A DNA stretch of 38,981 nt from a virus, in the IMG/VR virus record IMGVR_UViG_3300044858_003252, positions 1 through 38,981 of that record; one strand, given 5' to 3'. The notes beneath the pieces were generated by a model. That model had not been told where the DNA came from. It made no database searches and saw only the letters and a program-made list of their open reading frames with translations. This document shows positions 8,126 through 15,421 of this stretch, in pieces; position 1 is the stretch's first letter, and every line of letters begins with the position of its first letter. The position numbers and the translations under genes were made by a program.

Positions 8126-8565
8126 TGAAGGCAAACAAGTTCCATTCCGGCGACTTCAACGAGCGCGTCAAGGCGTTCCGTAAGGTGACGACCATCAACC
8201 CCAACGGGACGCGGAGCGTGTCGTATGTCGCGTTGACGGACCACCCCAAGCGTTCTGCGCGTATCGAGCAGATTGGGGCGGTCGAGGCGTTCGAGGCGAA
8301 CCGCCAGGTCACTCGGAAGACGATGCAACTGACGCTTCGGTGGTTCCGCGACCTGAACGCAAAGGACGTGATTGTCCATCGCGGCGTTCTGTGGGACGTT
8401 CAGACCGTCGATAACGAGACTTTCCGGCAAGAGTTGACGCTGGCAACGTGCATCCAAAGCGCGGACAAGGCGACTGCCACGGGTGAAGACATCCTTGTAC
8501 CCGGCGAGTTTCTGCACAACTCTGAAACACCAGTCCAGAACGCTCCAGAGCCGGGGGGTTCGTAA
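8125..8565 (+). CDS. Head-tail adaptor (head closure) protein
   Basis: Head completion or stopper protein of the SPP1 gp16-like head-tail joining family. The 146-residue protein has the family's order of strands: FNERVKAFRKV, then SVSYVALTDHPKRSARIEQIGA, LRWFRDLNAKDVIVHRGVLWDVQTVDN and a C-terminal beta strand. A GTG at 8122 just before the ATG is an alternative start. The stop overlaps the next ATG as TAATG at 8563-8567. Its position after the connector protein supports the call. Confidence 0.8.
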   Translation: MKANKFHSGDFNERVKAFRKVTTINPNGTRSVSYVALTDHPKRSARIEQIGAVEAFEANRQVTRKTMQLTLRWFRDLNAKDVIVHRGVLWDVQTVDNETFRQELTLATCIQSADKATATGEDILVPGEFLHNSETPVQNAPEPGGS

Positions 8566-9116
8566 TGATTACCCAAAGCGGACAGATCGTCAAAGTAGCG
8601 TTCAAGTGGTCTGGCATCAAGGACATGAAGGCCGAACTACGCGCCATGCCCGACAAGTTGCGTGCGAAGGGCGTGCGGATGGGTGTTTCGGCTGCTGCGA
8701 AGGTGGTACGGGATCAGATTCGGGCGAACGCACCGCGCGAGAGCGGGTCACTTCGGCAAAGCATCGACTTCAAGGTGGTCAAGTATCGCAGCCGACGCCG
8801 GGCGAACGGTGTTGTGTTCGTCGGCGTGGTCGGCCCCAATCGCGATTGGAAGTTAGCGGAGCGGACCTCGTGGGATCGGCTTGTTACGAAGCCCGTACGA
8901 CCTGTCTGGTACGCGCACCTCGTTGAGACGGGCGTTCGCCCCCACCACACGCTCCAGAAGAGCGGGAACACGGTGGTAGCGATTCCCCACCCCGGCATCA
9001 AGCCCACGCGGTTTATGCAGCGAGGCGTCCAGATGGCGAGTAGCCGCGCGGCTGCGAAGATGGAGCAGGCGATTGCGAGGGCCATAGCCCGGTATCAGAA
9101 GGGGAAAGCGGGATGA
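8565..9116 (+). CDS. HK97 gp10-like neck or tail completion protein
   Basis: A 183-residue protein matching the HK97 gp10 family pattern: KAELRAMPDKLRAKGVRMGVSAAAKVVRDQIRANAPRESGSLRQSI, then WYAHLVETG near the middle and a C-terminal FMQRGVQMASSRAAAKMEQAI helix. Members act at the neck during tail joining or completion. It sits between the adaptor and the tail terminator and overlaps both by a few bases. Confidence 0.85.
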   Translation: MITQSGQIVKVAFKWSGIKDMKAELRAMPDKLRAKGVRMGVSAAAKVVRDQIRANAPRESGSLRQSIDFKVVKYRSRRRANGVVFVGVVGPNRDWKLAERTSWDRLVTKPVRPVWYAHLVETGVRPHHTLQKSGNTVVAIPHPGIKPTRFMQRGVQMASSRAAAKMEQAIARAIARYQKGKAG

Positions 9117-9502
9117 TTGAACAGGACTTCTACGCCAAGATCAAAGACCTGCCCTTGGTGGAGGACGCGGTAGGCACGCGCATCTACTACGGGCTGGCCG
9201 GTCAGGATGAAACCCTCCCGATCATCGTGATTGCGTTGGAGGGCCACGAACGCCAGTACGCAGCCGACGGGGTGTGCCAAGCGACGTACGACGTATCTGT
9301 CTCCGTCTTCGCAAGCGACTACCAGCAAGCCCGAATGCTGCAAGAGCAGATCACCACCTCAATCGAGAACGACGACTTCGGCGGTCAGACGCACAGGCCG
9401 CTGCTTACCGGATTTAGCATGAATTCTGAGAAGAAAGACGACGCATCGGACGCGGATATCCACCACGTTGAGATGCTTTTCAACGTAGTTTCGAGGAGTT
9501 GA
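9113..9502 (+). CDS. Tail terminator / tail completion protein (DUF3168-like)
   Basis: A 129-residue protein with the pattern of small tail-completion proteins: MIEQDFYAKIKDLP at the N-terminus, TRIYYGLAGQ, a strand series ending DVSVSVFASDYQQARMLQEQI, and a C-terminal VEMLFNVVSRS strand. In phages of this type it caps the finished tail tube. It is coupled to the previous gene by an ATGA overlap, and the next gene encodes the tail tube candidate. Confidence 0.75.
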   Translation: MIEQDFYAKIKDLPLVEDAVGTRIYYGLAGQDETLPIIVIALEGHERQYAADGVCQATYDVSVSVFASDYQQARMLQEQITTSIENDDFGGQTHRPLLTGFSMNSEKKDDASDADIHHVEMLFNVVSRS

Positions 9503-9526
9503 CAACCCGCCATTCCCCGCAAGGAT
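9499..9526 (+). promoter_or_regulatory. TTGAC-N17-AAGGAT element before tail tube gene
   Basis: TTGACA starts at 9499 over the previous stop codon, and GCAAGGATGGCGAC starts exactly 20 bp later at 9519. The downstream ATG at 9546 has its own ribosome binding site, TAGGAG, so AAGGA at 9521-9525 is not needed for translation here. This favours a promoter or other DNA-level role. Confidence 0.5.
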
Positions 9527-9545
9527 GGCGACATAGGAGCGACAC

Positions 9546-9977
9546 ATGGCACGCAAGCGCGAACTTGGTTTTACGATCACCCCTTCGGGCGGCACCGCTA
9601 TCCCGTGCATCTTCCAGTGGGACAAGGATGGCGTCGAGTACGACGGCGAGCAGTACGTTTGCCACGACTCCGCAACGGGCGTGATGGAGTTCACCCCCAC
9701 CGCAGCCGATCCGGGCGGTTGCTCGTTTGACTATGAGTTTGCCGAAACCCCGTGGGCTGCAATCAACCTCCTCATGTACCCGTCCGCTGGTGGCGGTCCT
9801 GTTGCAACCACGTTCACCGTCACGATCCCCGGCCACGGTTCGCCCGCGCCCACGCAGGCGTTCACGGGCTACGTGGTCCGCAACGACGCACCCCCGCACA
9901 GCGTTGACGGTGCGCAGTTGGCGCGTTGCCGCATTCGCCTGTCTGGTCCGATCACCTTCACCAACTTCGGCTCATGA
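9546..9977 (+). CDS. Putative major tail (tube) protein
   Basis: A 143-residue, beta-rich protein with few charged residues, placed between the tail terminator and the chaperone pair, exactly where the tail tube gene lies in siphoviruses. It is preceded by its own putative promoter element and a ribosome binding site (TAGGAG), as expected for an abundant subunit. I do not recognise a specific family motif, so the call rests on position and size. Confidence 0.65.
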   Translation: MARKRELGFTITPSGGTAIPCIFQWDKDGVEYDGEQYVCHDSATGVMEFTPTAADPGGCSFDYEFAETPWAAINLLMYPSAGGGPVATTFTVTIPGHGSPAPTQAFTGYVVRNDAPPHSVDGAQLARCRIRLSGPITFTNFGS

Positions 9978-10318
9978 ACATTCACGAACTCATTTCGTCG
10001 GCCAAACTCCTGCAACCCCGCAAGGCCGAAATCGACGGCCTCGGGGTTGTTTTCTTCCGTCGTCGCACGCTCGTCGAGCAGGTCGAGCAGGACAAGGCGA
10101 TTGCCAAGCACAGGGAAGCGAAGAAGGCGGGCAACGATGCCGAAGCCGCTTCGACTCTGCTGGCGATTGTGCTTGCCGACCTGTGCGACGAAAGCGGTAC
10201 GCCGCAGTGTGCGACGCCGGAAGAAGCGGAGGCGGTCGCTAGCAAGTTGTCTGCGTCAGTGTCCATCGACTTGATTGATGCGTGGAATGGCGCGATTCAG
10301 GCCGACGCAAAAAACTGA
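9974..10318 (+). CDS. Tail assembly chaperone, short form (gpG-like)
   Basis: A 114-residue charged, helical protein located between tail tube and tape measure, the place of the lambda G/GT chaperones. It starts at an ATGA overlap with the tail tube gene. The last sense codons are gcA-AAA-AAC directly before TGA, an in-frame A-AAA-AAC slippery heptamer (10309-10315). A -1 shift there reads into the next frame and gives a 218-residue fusion. Chaperone function is inferred from position and the frameshift. Confidence 0.8.
   Translation: MNIHELISSAKLLQPRKAEIDGLGVVFFRRRTLVEQVEQDKAIAKHREAKKAGNDAEAASTLLAIVLADLCDESGTPQCATPEEAEAVASKLSASVSIDLIDAWNGAIQADAKN
10309..10315 (+). promoter_or_regulatory. 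A-AAA-AAC slippery site for -1 frameshift
   Basis: The heptamer is in the correct zero-frame register (gcA AAA AAC TGA), with the stop codon immediately after it. Slipping back one base continues as CTG ACG CAG in the frame of the downstream open reading frame that ends at 10629. I did not identify a definite downstream pseudoknot or hairpin. Confidence 0.8.
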
Positions 10319-10629
10319 CGCAGGCTCCAACCCTGATGTTTTTGATGGAGCTGGCCGACCATCTCGGCAAGACTCTAGCGGAAACGACGGAAGGGCTGGG
10401 GCCGGGCGAGTTTGACGCATGGCGGGCCTATTCATTCTTGAAGGGTCCGCTAGGCATCGAGCGGTTGGGTCTGGAGAACTCCGTCACGCGGGCTTATTCG
10501 GTGGCGGTTGCTGGTGCGAAGAACGTGAAGCCTGACGAGTACCAGGCGTTCCCAAGGCCGGACATGCGGACGCCGGAAGAGATCAGCAAGGAGGCCATTG
10601 AGGACTTCTTGAGGCGCGGAAGGCGATAG
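10315..10629 (+). CDS. Tail assembly chaperone, frameshift extension (T domain)
   Basis: The -1 frame downstream of the slippery site encodes 104 residues (LTQAPTLMFLMELADHLGKT onward). It ends 9 bp before the tape measure gene. The same frame is open upstream to a GTG at 10282 without a good ribosome binding site, so expression as the C-terminal part of a G-T fusion is more likely than an independent gene. In lambda the T domain binds the tape measure protein while the G domain recruits tube subunits; that role is inferred here. Confidence 0.75.
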   Translation: MTQAPTLMFLMELADHLGKTLAETTEGLGPGEFDAWRAYSFLKGPLGIERLGLENSVTRAYSVAVAGAKNVKPDEYQAFPRPDMRTPEEISKEAIEDFLRRGRR

Positions 10630-10637
10630 GAGCAACG

Positions 10638-12080
10638 ATGGCTAGGAGCATTGGCAAACTTGCGGCACAACTGGTCGCGACCGATGACGGCTTCGTCAAG
10701 GTTCTTGATCGCGTCGAGAAGGCTCTCGAATCGACGGAACGCAAGGCGCGGAAGACGGGCAAGGGCCTGAATGATGCGTTCTCGTTCGGTGCTGCTGCTG
10801 GTGCGACCATCGTTGCAATCGAGGGCCTTTCAAACCGCGTGCAGGCGGTGTTTGCCCGCATCTCCAAGTCTATCGAAGACCTGAACCGATCCGCCGAAAA
10901 CGCCTCTATGCTGGGGCTGGGCACGGTCGAGATTCAGGAAATCGAGGGGGCTTTCAAACTCGCGAACATCGAGGCCGAAACGACGCGGCGGCTTGTCGAT
11001 GACCTTGTTCGGACGGTTGCCGATGCTCGGATCGGCGACGATAGCGCAATCGCCCAACTCGCCCGCATCGGCCTGAGTGCTGAGGAACTTCGCGGGCTTG
11101 GAACGCGGGAACTTCTGAATCAGATTGCGGACGGGCTGGCGGGCATCGAGAACCCCGCAGAGCGTTCGGCGGCTGCGTTTGACCTGTTCGGCAAGCAAGG
11201 GCACAACGCTCTTCGCGTACTAAGCGAAGGGTCTAGCGGCCTCGCGTCTGCGATTGCGGAGGTTCGCGCGGTTGGTGGGGTGGTGTCCGATGTGGACGTA
11301 CAGCGGGCGGTGTTGGTCGATCAGGCGACGGATCGGCTATCGGTAGCGTTCGAAGGTCTTGCCAAACGCGCATCAGTCGTGCTTGCCCCGGCACTGGAAA
11401 AAGTGCTGAACCAGATGACCGATATCCTCTCGAAACTTGAGGGCGGCGACCTTATCAGGGTGATTGATAAACTGGGGGATGCGTGGAACTTCGCCAGAGG
11501 CGCGGGAAACGCGGTCGTCGGCGAGATTGGCACCGCTGTCGTAGCCGTGACTCAGGGCCTAGACGCCGCAAACCAATTCAACGCGGACATGAGGCAGGAG
11601 ACTCAACGCCTCATGAATGGAGAAACCGCAGGGGGCCAATCAGACTTCGACGCTCGCGCACAGGCCGCAGCAAAGGCCAGCGAGGACGCTCTAAACCGTG
11701 GACGACGCATTGCAAGGCTTCGATTCGCAGACGAAATGGAAGTCGTCAAGGTTGCCGAACAAGTTGTGGCGGTTGAAGAGGAGCGGGTAGACATCGCCCG
11801 CGAGTTGTACCGCATCAACCTTGAAAACCTAGAGGCCATGCGGGGCATTGATGTCGATTCGAGTCTGTCGGCATTGGCCGGAATAGAACCTACCCGGCGT
11901 GGTGGGCTGGCCGACTTGGTTCTAGGCGACAGTGCGGAGGCTCAACGGCTCGCGTTCAACGCTGGGAACTTGGGCGAAGACAAGGCACTACAGGCGCAAC
12001 AGAAGACGGCCAAGAACACGGAAGAGATCAAGAACAACACCCGGAACAGTGCAAACAAGTTCAACTTGTTCCTGCCCTAG
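10638..12080 (+). CDS. Tail tape measure protein
   Basis: Determines tail length and is threaded through the tube. The 480-residue protein is alpha-helical and Ala-rich, with a hydrophobic glycine-containing stretch near residues 50-70, an ENPAERSAAAFDLFGKQGHNAL segment typical of tape measure proteins near residue 175, and long charged helices at the C-terminus (VAVEEERVDIARELYRINLENLEAM). It is short for the family, which predicts a short non-contractile tail. AGGAG lies 7 bp upstream of the ATG. Confidence 0.88.
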   Translation: MARSIGKLAAQLVATDDGFVKVLDRVEKALESTERKARKTGKGLNDAFSFGAAAGATIVAIEGLSNRVQAVFARISKSIEDLNRSAENASMLGLGTVEIQEIEGAFKLANIEAETTRRLVDDLVRTVADARIGDDSAIAQLARIGLSAEELRGLGTRELLNQIADGLAGIENPAERSAAAFDLFGKQGHNALRVLSEGSSGLASAIAEVRAVGGVVSDVDVQRAVLVDQATDRLSVAFEGLAKRASVVLAPALEKVLNQMTDILSKLEGGDLIRVIDKLGDAWNFARGAGNAVVGEIGTAVVAVTQGLDAANQFNADMRQETQRLMNGETAGGQSDFDARAQAAAKASEDALNRGRRIARLRFADEMEVVKVAEQVVAVEEERVDIARELYRINLENLEAMRGIDVDSSLSALAGIEPTRRGGLADLVLGDSAEAQRLAFNAGNLGEDKALQAQQKTAKNTEEIKNNTRNSANKFNLFLP

Positions 12081-12262
12081 AACACCGCCGCGACGAACAG
12101 CCCAATCACGGCAGCTGCGAACATCACCCCGCCAAGGAACCACAAGGCCGCGCCCGATACGTTGAACAGGACACGCTCTAGCGTGCGTTCCTCTGCGTCG
12201 GCGCGTACGCGGGTCATTTCGTCCTGCAATTCCTGATACGTCGGCAAGCGGTGCTGTCCCAT
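12077..12262 (-). CDS. Small membrane protein on the opposite strand
   Basis: A 61-residue protein with a charged helical N-terminal half (residues 8-30) and a strong C-terminal transmembrane segment (residues 35-60, ALWFLGGVMFAAAVIGLFVA). It fills a + strand gap between the tape measure and the next tail gene and reads leftward, alone among the structural genes. TTGACG (12292-12297) and TAGCCT (12269-12274) on the minus strand are 17 bp apart and end 6 bp before the ATG, suggesting a leaderless transcript. It could be a holin-like or superinfection-exclusion protein. It could also be a chance frame, although the composition argues against that. Confidence 0.5.
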   Translation of the reverse strand: MGQHRLPTYQELQDEMTRVRADAEERTLERVLFNVSGAALWFLGGVMFAAAVIGLFVAAVF

Positions 12263-12268
12263 GCCAAG

Positions 12269-12297
12269 AGGCTACGGGCAAACGGGTTGCGCGTCAA
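12269..12297 (-). promoter_or_regulatory. Possible promoter of the antisense membrane gene
   Basis: On the minus strand TTGACG, a 17-bp spacer and TAGCCT (3 of 6 consensus bases) lie 6 bp before the ATG at 12262. The placement predicts a transcript starting at or next to the start codon. Confidence 0.35.
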
Positions 12298-12319
12298 GAA
12301 GATTTGCCCGATCCCCCAC

Positions 12320-12347
12320 TTGAAACCATCGAAAAACCGGCAAGGAT
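12320..12347 (+). promoter_or_regulatory. TTGAA-N17-AAGGAT element
   Basis: TTGAAA starts at 12320 and GCAAGGATGGCGA starts exactly 20 bp later at 12340. AAGGAT ends 7 bp before the ATG at 12355, so it could be a -10 box of a leaderless promoter or a Shine-Dalgarno sequence. Confidence 0.5.
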
Positions 12348-12354
12348 GGCGAAA

Positions 12355-13260
12355 ATGCCCCCGGTCTTCCGAGAAGTCCTGAATGATGACGCCGCAGTTA
12401 TCGACGTGAGCAGCGGGCGAGCCTCCCGCCGCTTCCGCGTGACCGTGGCCGCTGCGGACCAGGCGACCGCCGAAGCCGACATTGACGCGATGACGCCGAA
12501 CATTGGGGACGCACACCCGGCGTTCGCAGGGTTGAAGTTTCGCGGCTACGAGATTCGCCGGGTGAACAACTGGCGAACCTCGTGGGAGTTGGTTTACAAC
12601 TACGAGCAGCAGGGCTTCGGCTCGCTTGACAACGACAGCCCATTTGACCGCGACCCGGATGTATCGTGGTTCTCGCGTGCTGAAAATCGCGAGTTCTTCT
12701 TGGACATTGCGGGCAGCGCGGTCGTCAACACGGCTGACGAGGCGTTCGACTCTTCGCCCGTTGCGCTTGCGACTACAACGGGCCTTTCCTACGTCCGCAA
12801 CGAACGCGAAACCGGCGCACGCTGGAACCTGATTATGACGTGGATGGCGGAGGAACGGGTAGGCGTCAACTCGGATTCCTTCACGGTGGACAGCGTGGGC
12901 ATCCCGGCACAACGCTCGATCATGTGGATTGATCGCATCGACCGCATCAAGGAAGGCAACACGGTCTATCGACGCACGGCGTATAACTTCGAGTTCCGCA
13001 AAGACCGCACGGTCATTGGTCCGGTTGGCGGCGCGCCCGGCACGGCGAAGGCCCATCAAATCATCGTCGCCAATCGCGGATTCAACAACAAGCGGTCGGC
13101 GGACCCGACGAAGCGTGACCCGCTCTTGCTTGACGACGGAACGCCTACGTCAGTGCCGCAATACCTGCTGGCCGACGGCACGGCGCGAAGTAGCACGGCA
13201 ACGAACCGGGTGTTCCAGGCTTACCCGCTCTATGCGTTCGGAGGGTTCGCGTTCACATGA
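12355..13260 (+). CDS. Hypothetical tail protein
   Basis: A 301-residue mixed protein directly after the tape measure region, where distal tail and tail-tip proteins are found. No motif is recognised. Aromatic-rich strands (ELVYNYEQQGFG, WNLIMTWM, YNFEFRK) suggest a beta-sandwich structural protein. I chose the ATG at 12355 because the AAGGA box sits 9 bp upstream; an ATG at 12346 lies within that box and upstream TTG codons lie in the promoter-like region. Its stop overlaps the next start (ATGA). Confidence 0.75.
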   Translation: MPPVFREVLNDDAAVIDVSSGRASRRFRVTVAAADQATAEADIDAMTPNIGDAHPAFAGLKFRGYEIRRVNNWRTSWELVYNYEQQGFGSLDNDSPFDRDPDVSWFSRAENREFFLDIAGSAVVNTADEAFDSSPVALATTTGLSYVRNERETGARWNLIMTWMAEERVGVNSDSFTVDSVGIPAQRSIMWIDRIDRIKEGNTVYRRTAYNFEFRKDRTVIGPVGGAPGTAKAHQIIVANRGFNNKRSADPTKRDPLLLDDGTPTSVPQYLLADGTARSSTATNRVFQAYPLYAFGGFAFT

Positions 13261-13721
13261 GCGACCGCCTTGTACCAGCCCTGACCCAATCGCAGGCGTC
13301 TTTCTTGCAGAAGTTGCTGCGAGGCCGCACAGACTTCATCAAGAACGTCGGCGGCGATGGCGACACGCGGCGCGATTCGTACCCACATCACGTCTTCGCG
13401 GTTTCGGTAACGGTGGACGGCGGATCGGTGGGAAGCGGTAGTTCTACCTGCTCTCTGACCTACACGGTTCGTCGGCGCGGCAGCACGACACCGCTGCTTA
13501 CGGGCGCGTCCCCCCAGCGTCCCAGAATGACGAACGTGGAATACACCAGCCCATCGAACAACAGCATCGGCCTTGCGTTCTGGGACAATGACAAGACCCT
13601 CAAACTGATCGAAGCACTGGAAGAGCGACCCGTCACAGAGGCGTGCGGTAGTTCGTTCTCTGGTGGTGGCGGTGGTGGCGGAGTCGGCGATTCTGTGTAC
13701 GCGGAGGTCTTCACCCCATGA
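13257..13721 (+). CDS. Hypothetical tail-tip protein
   Basis: A 154-residue protein with a polyglycine stretch of seven residues near residue 137, between two beta-rich regions. It is coupled to neighbours by ATGA overlaps at both ends, so it belongs to the tail-tip operon. I do not recognise a family. The polyglycine links it in style to the glycine-rich adhesin that follows. Confidence 0.7.
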   Translation: MSDRLVPALTQSQASFLQKLLRGRTDFIKNVGGDGDTRRDSYPHHVFAVSVTVDGGSVGSGSSTCSLTYTVRRRGSTTPLLTGASPQRPRMTNVEYTSPSNNSIGLAFWDNDKTLKLIEALEERPVTEACGSSFSGGGGGGGVGDSVYAEVFTP

Positions 13722-15049
13722 TTCTGAGCGGTACTTCTCATCTCGTTCGCATCGTCACGACCAGCACGGCTGACATCGACGTACACGCTTCATGGGTCGA
13801 TACGTCCACCACAGCGACCACGCCGGGCGCGACGAACACACTGATTACCAGTGCGACCACGACGACCGTTGTAGCCTCTCCCGCTGCTTCGACCCAGCGA
13901 GGCGTGCGGTCTATGTCCGTTCGCAACGGGCACGCCAGTGCGTCCAACACGGTCACGATTGAGGTGACGGACGGCACTACGCCGGTCGAAGTCTGGAAGG
14001 GCACGCTTGCAGCCGGCGAATCGGCCATGTTCAACGGGCGCACCTTCGAGGTCTACAGCGCGGTTGGTCGGCCAGTCGTGACCAACTTCGGGCCGGTCGA
14101 TGTGCAAAGTTTCACGGTGGCGGGTTCGGGCACCTGGACGAAGCCCACCAACTTCGCACCCCGGTTCGTTCGCGTTGTCTGCTACGGCGGTGGTGGCGGT
14201 GGTGGTGGCGGTGCATCGCAGACCGGCGCGGTGGTTCGCTCGGGTGGCTGTGGTGGCGGTGGCGGTGCCCGAGTGGTTGCCGAGTTTGTCGCGTCGCAAC
14301 TTGGCGACACTGAACCTTTGACCGTTGGGGCTGCTGGCACGGCTGGCACAGGCGGCGCGTCTGGTGCTGACGGGGTAGCTGGCGGAACGGGCGGCAATAC
14401 GACATTCTCGTCGGGTTTCACGCTCGTAACAGCCTTCGGTGGCGGTGGCGGGGCATTCGGCGACAACGCGGCTTCGGCCGGTGCTGGCGGGTCCGGTGGC
14501 GGATCGGTTTCGGCTGGGGCTGTGGGCACGACTGCGGCGGCTACGGGCGGCTTGCCCGGACCCGGCGCGACTCCCGTAGGCGGTGGCGGGGCAAACTCAC
14601 TCAACACGGCAGGCACGCCGGTTACAGCCGAACACGGCGGTGGCGCGGGCGGTGGTCATACCAACGTGGTCGCGAACGGCATCGGCGGCGCGTCGATGTT
14701 CGGCGGCTGCGGCGGTGGTTGTGGTGCTGGCACGACTGCGGCCCCGGCCCTTGTCAACGCCACGGCGGGCGGCGGGCACACCAACACAGCCGGGCAGGGC
14801 GGCGCGGCGGGCGTATCCGGTGCTACCCCCACGGCGGGCACGGGCGGCACTGACGGCAACATCAACGCGGGCGGGCTGGGCGGTGGTGGTGGTGGCGGCA
14901 CGATTACGGCCAACACCAACGGCGCGGCGGGCGGCAACGGCGGCTTGTGTGGTGGCGGCGGGGGCGGGGGTGGCGTCGGCAGCAACACGGGCTTAGGTGG
15001 CAACGGCGGGGCCGGAGGAGTCGGCGCGGTGTTCGTCATCACGTACTAA
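13718..15049 (+). CDS. Glycine-rich tail adhesin (polyglycine II-like)
   Basis: Probable receptor-binding protein. The 443-residue protein has a Thr/Ala/Val-rich N-terminal domain (residues 1-125) containing SVRNGHASASNTVTIEV, then the entry motif FTVAGSGTWTKP near residue 130, and then about 300 residues of glycine runs such as GGGGGGGGG alternating with short variable loops. Phage fibres with this glycine-rich domain, for example S16 gp38-type adhesins, fold into packed polyglycine II helices whose loops contact the host. It ends with the VFVITY strand typical of such domains. The glycine runs make complementary-strand frames appear as long proline-rich open frames. Confidence 0.8.
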   Translation: MILSGTSHLVRIVTTSTADIDVHASWVDTSTTATTPGATNTLITSATTTTVVASPAASTQRGVRSMSVRNGHASASNTVTIEVTDGTTPVEVWKGTLAAGESAMFNGRTFEVYSAVGRPVVTNFGPVDVQSFTVAGSGTWTKPTNFAPRFVRVVCYGGGGGGGGGASQTGAVVRSGGCGGGGGARVVAEFVASQLGDTEPLTVGAAGTAGTGGASGADGVAGGTGGNTTFSSGFTLVTAFGGGGGAFGDNAASAGAGGSGGGSVSAGAVGTTAAATGGLPGPGATPVGGGGANSLNTAGTPVTAEHGGGAGGGHTNVVANGIGGASMFGGCGGGCGAGTTAAPALVNATAGGGHTNTAGQGGAAGVSGATPTAGTGGTDGNINAGGLGGGGGGGTITANTNGAAGGNGGLCGGGGGGGGVGSNTGLGGNGGAGGVGAVFVITY

Positions 15050-15061
15050 ACAGGAGACACA

Positions 15062-15418
15062 ATGGCACAGTTCACACCCCAAAACCCCAGCATCGACGGC
15101 GTAGCCCCCACTGCAAACGCGGTGAACGCGGGCGGTGACACAATCGTCAACGCGAGCAATAACGTACTGCTGCGATTCATCAACGGCGGCGGTGCCTCGC
15201 GCACGGTCACGATTGCGGTTGCGTCGGACAAGTCGAGCCGTCCTGTAGGCGACGGCTACCCGGCGACGACTTACACGAACAAGGCCATCACGATTCCCGC
15301 GACTTCGAGCCGCGTGGTAGGCCCCGTGACTCGCCTCTACACCAGTTCGGCGGGCGTGGTGACGTTGACCTACGACGCCGCGACAAGCCTGAGCGTCGAA
15401 GCGTGGTATCCCGAATAA
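15062..15418 (+). CDS. Small beta-rich virion protein
   Basis: A 118-residue protein made of alternating hydrophobic and polar residues, with a likely immunoglobulin-like or decoration fold (SNNVLLRFINGGGASRTVTI, TNKAITIPATSS). It has a good ribosome binding site (CAGGAG). It lies between the adhesin and the cysteine-rich protein; a role on the tail fibre is inferred from position only. Confidence 0.7.
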   Translation: MAQFTPQNPSIDGVAPTANAVNAGGDTIVNASNNVLLRFINGGGASRTVTIAVASDKSSRPVGDGYPATTYTNKAITIPATSSRVVGPVTRLYTSSAGVVTLTYDAATSLSVEAWYPE

Positions 15419-15421
15419 AAC

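Noticed and set aside
14182-15042. Proline-rich minus-strand frames
   Set aside because: They are the complement of the glycine codons of the adhesin.
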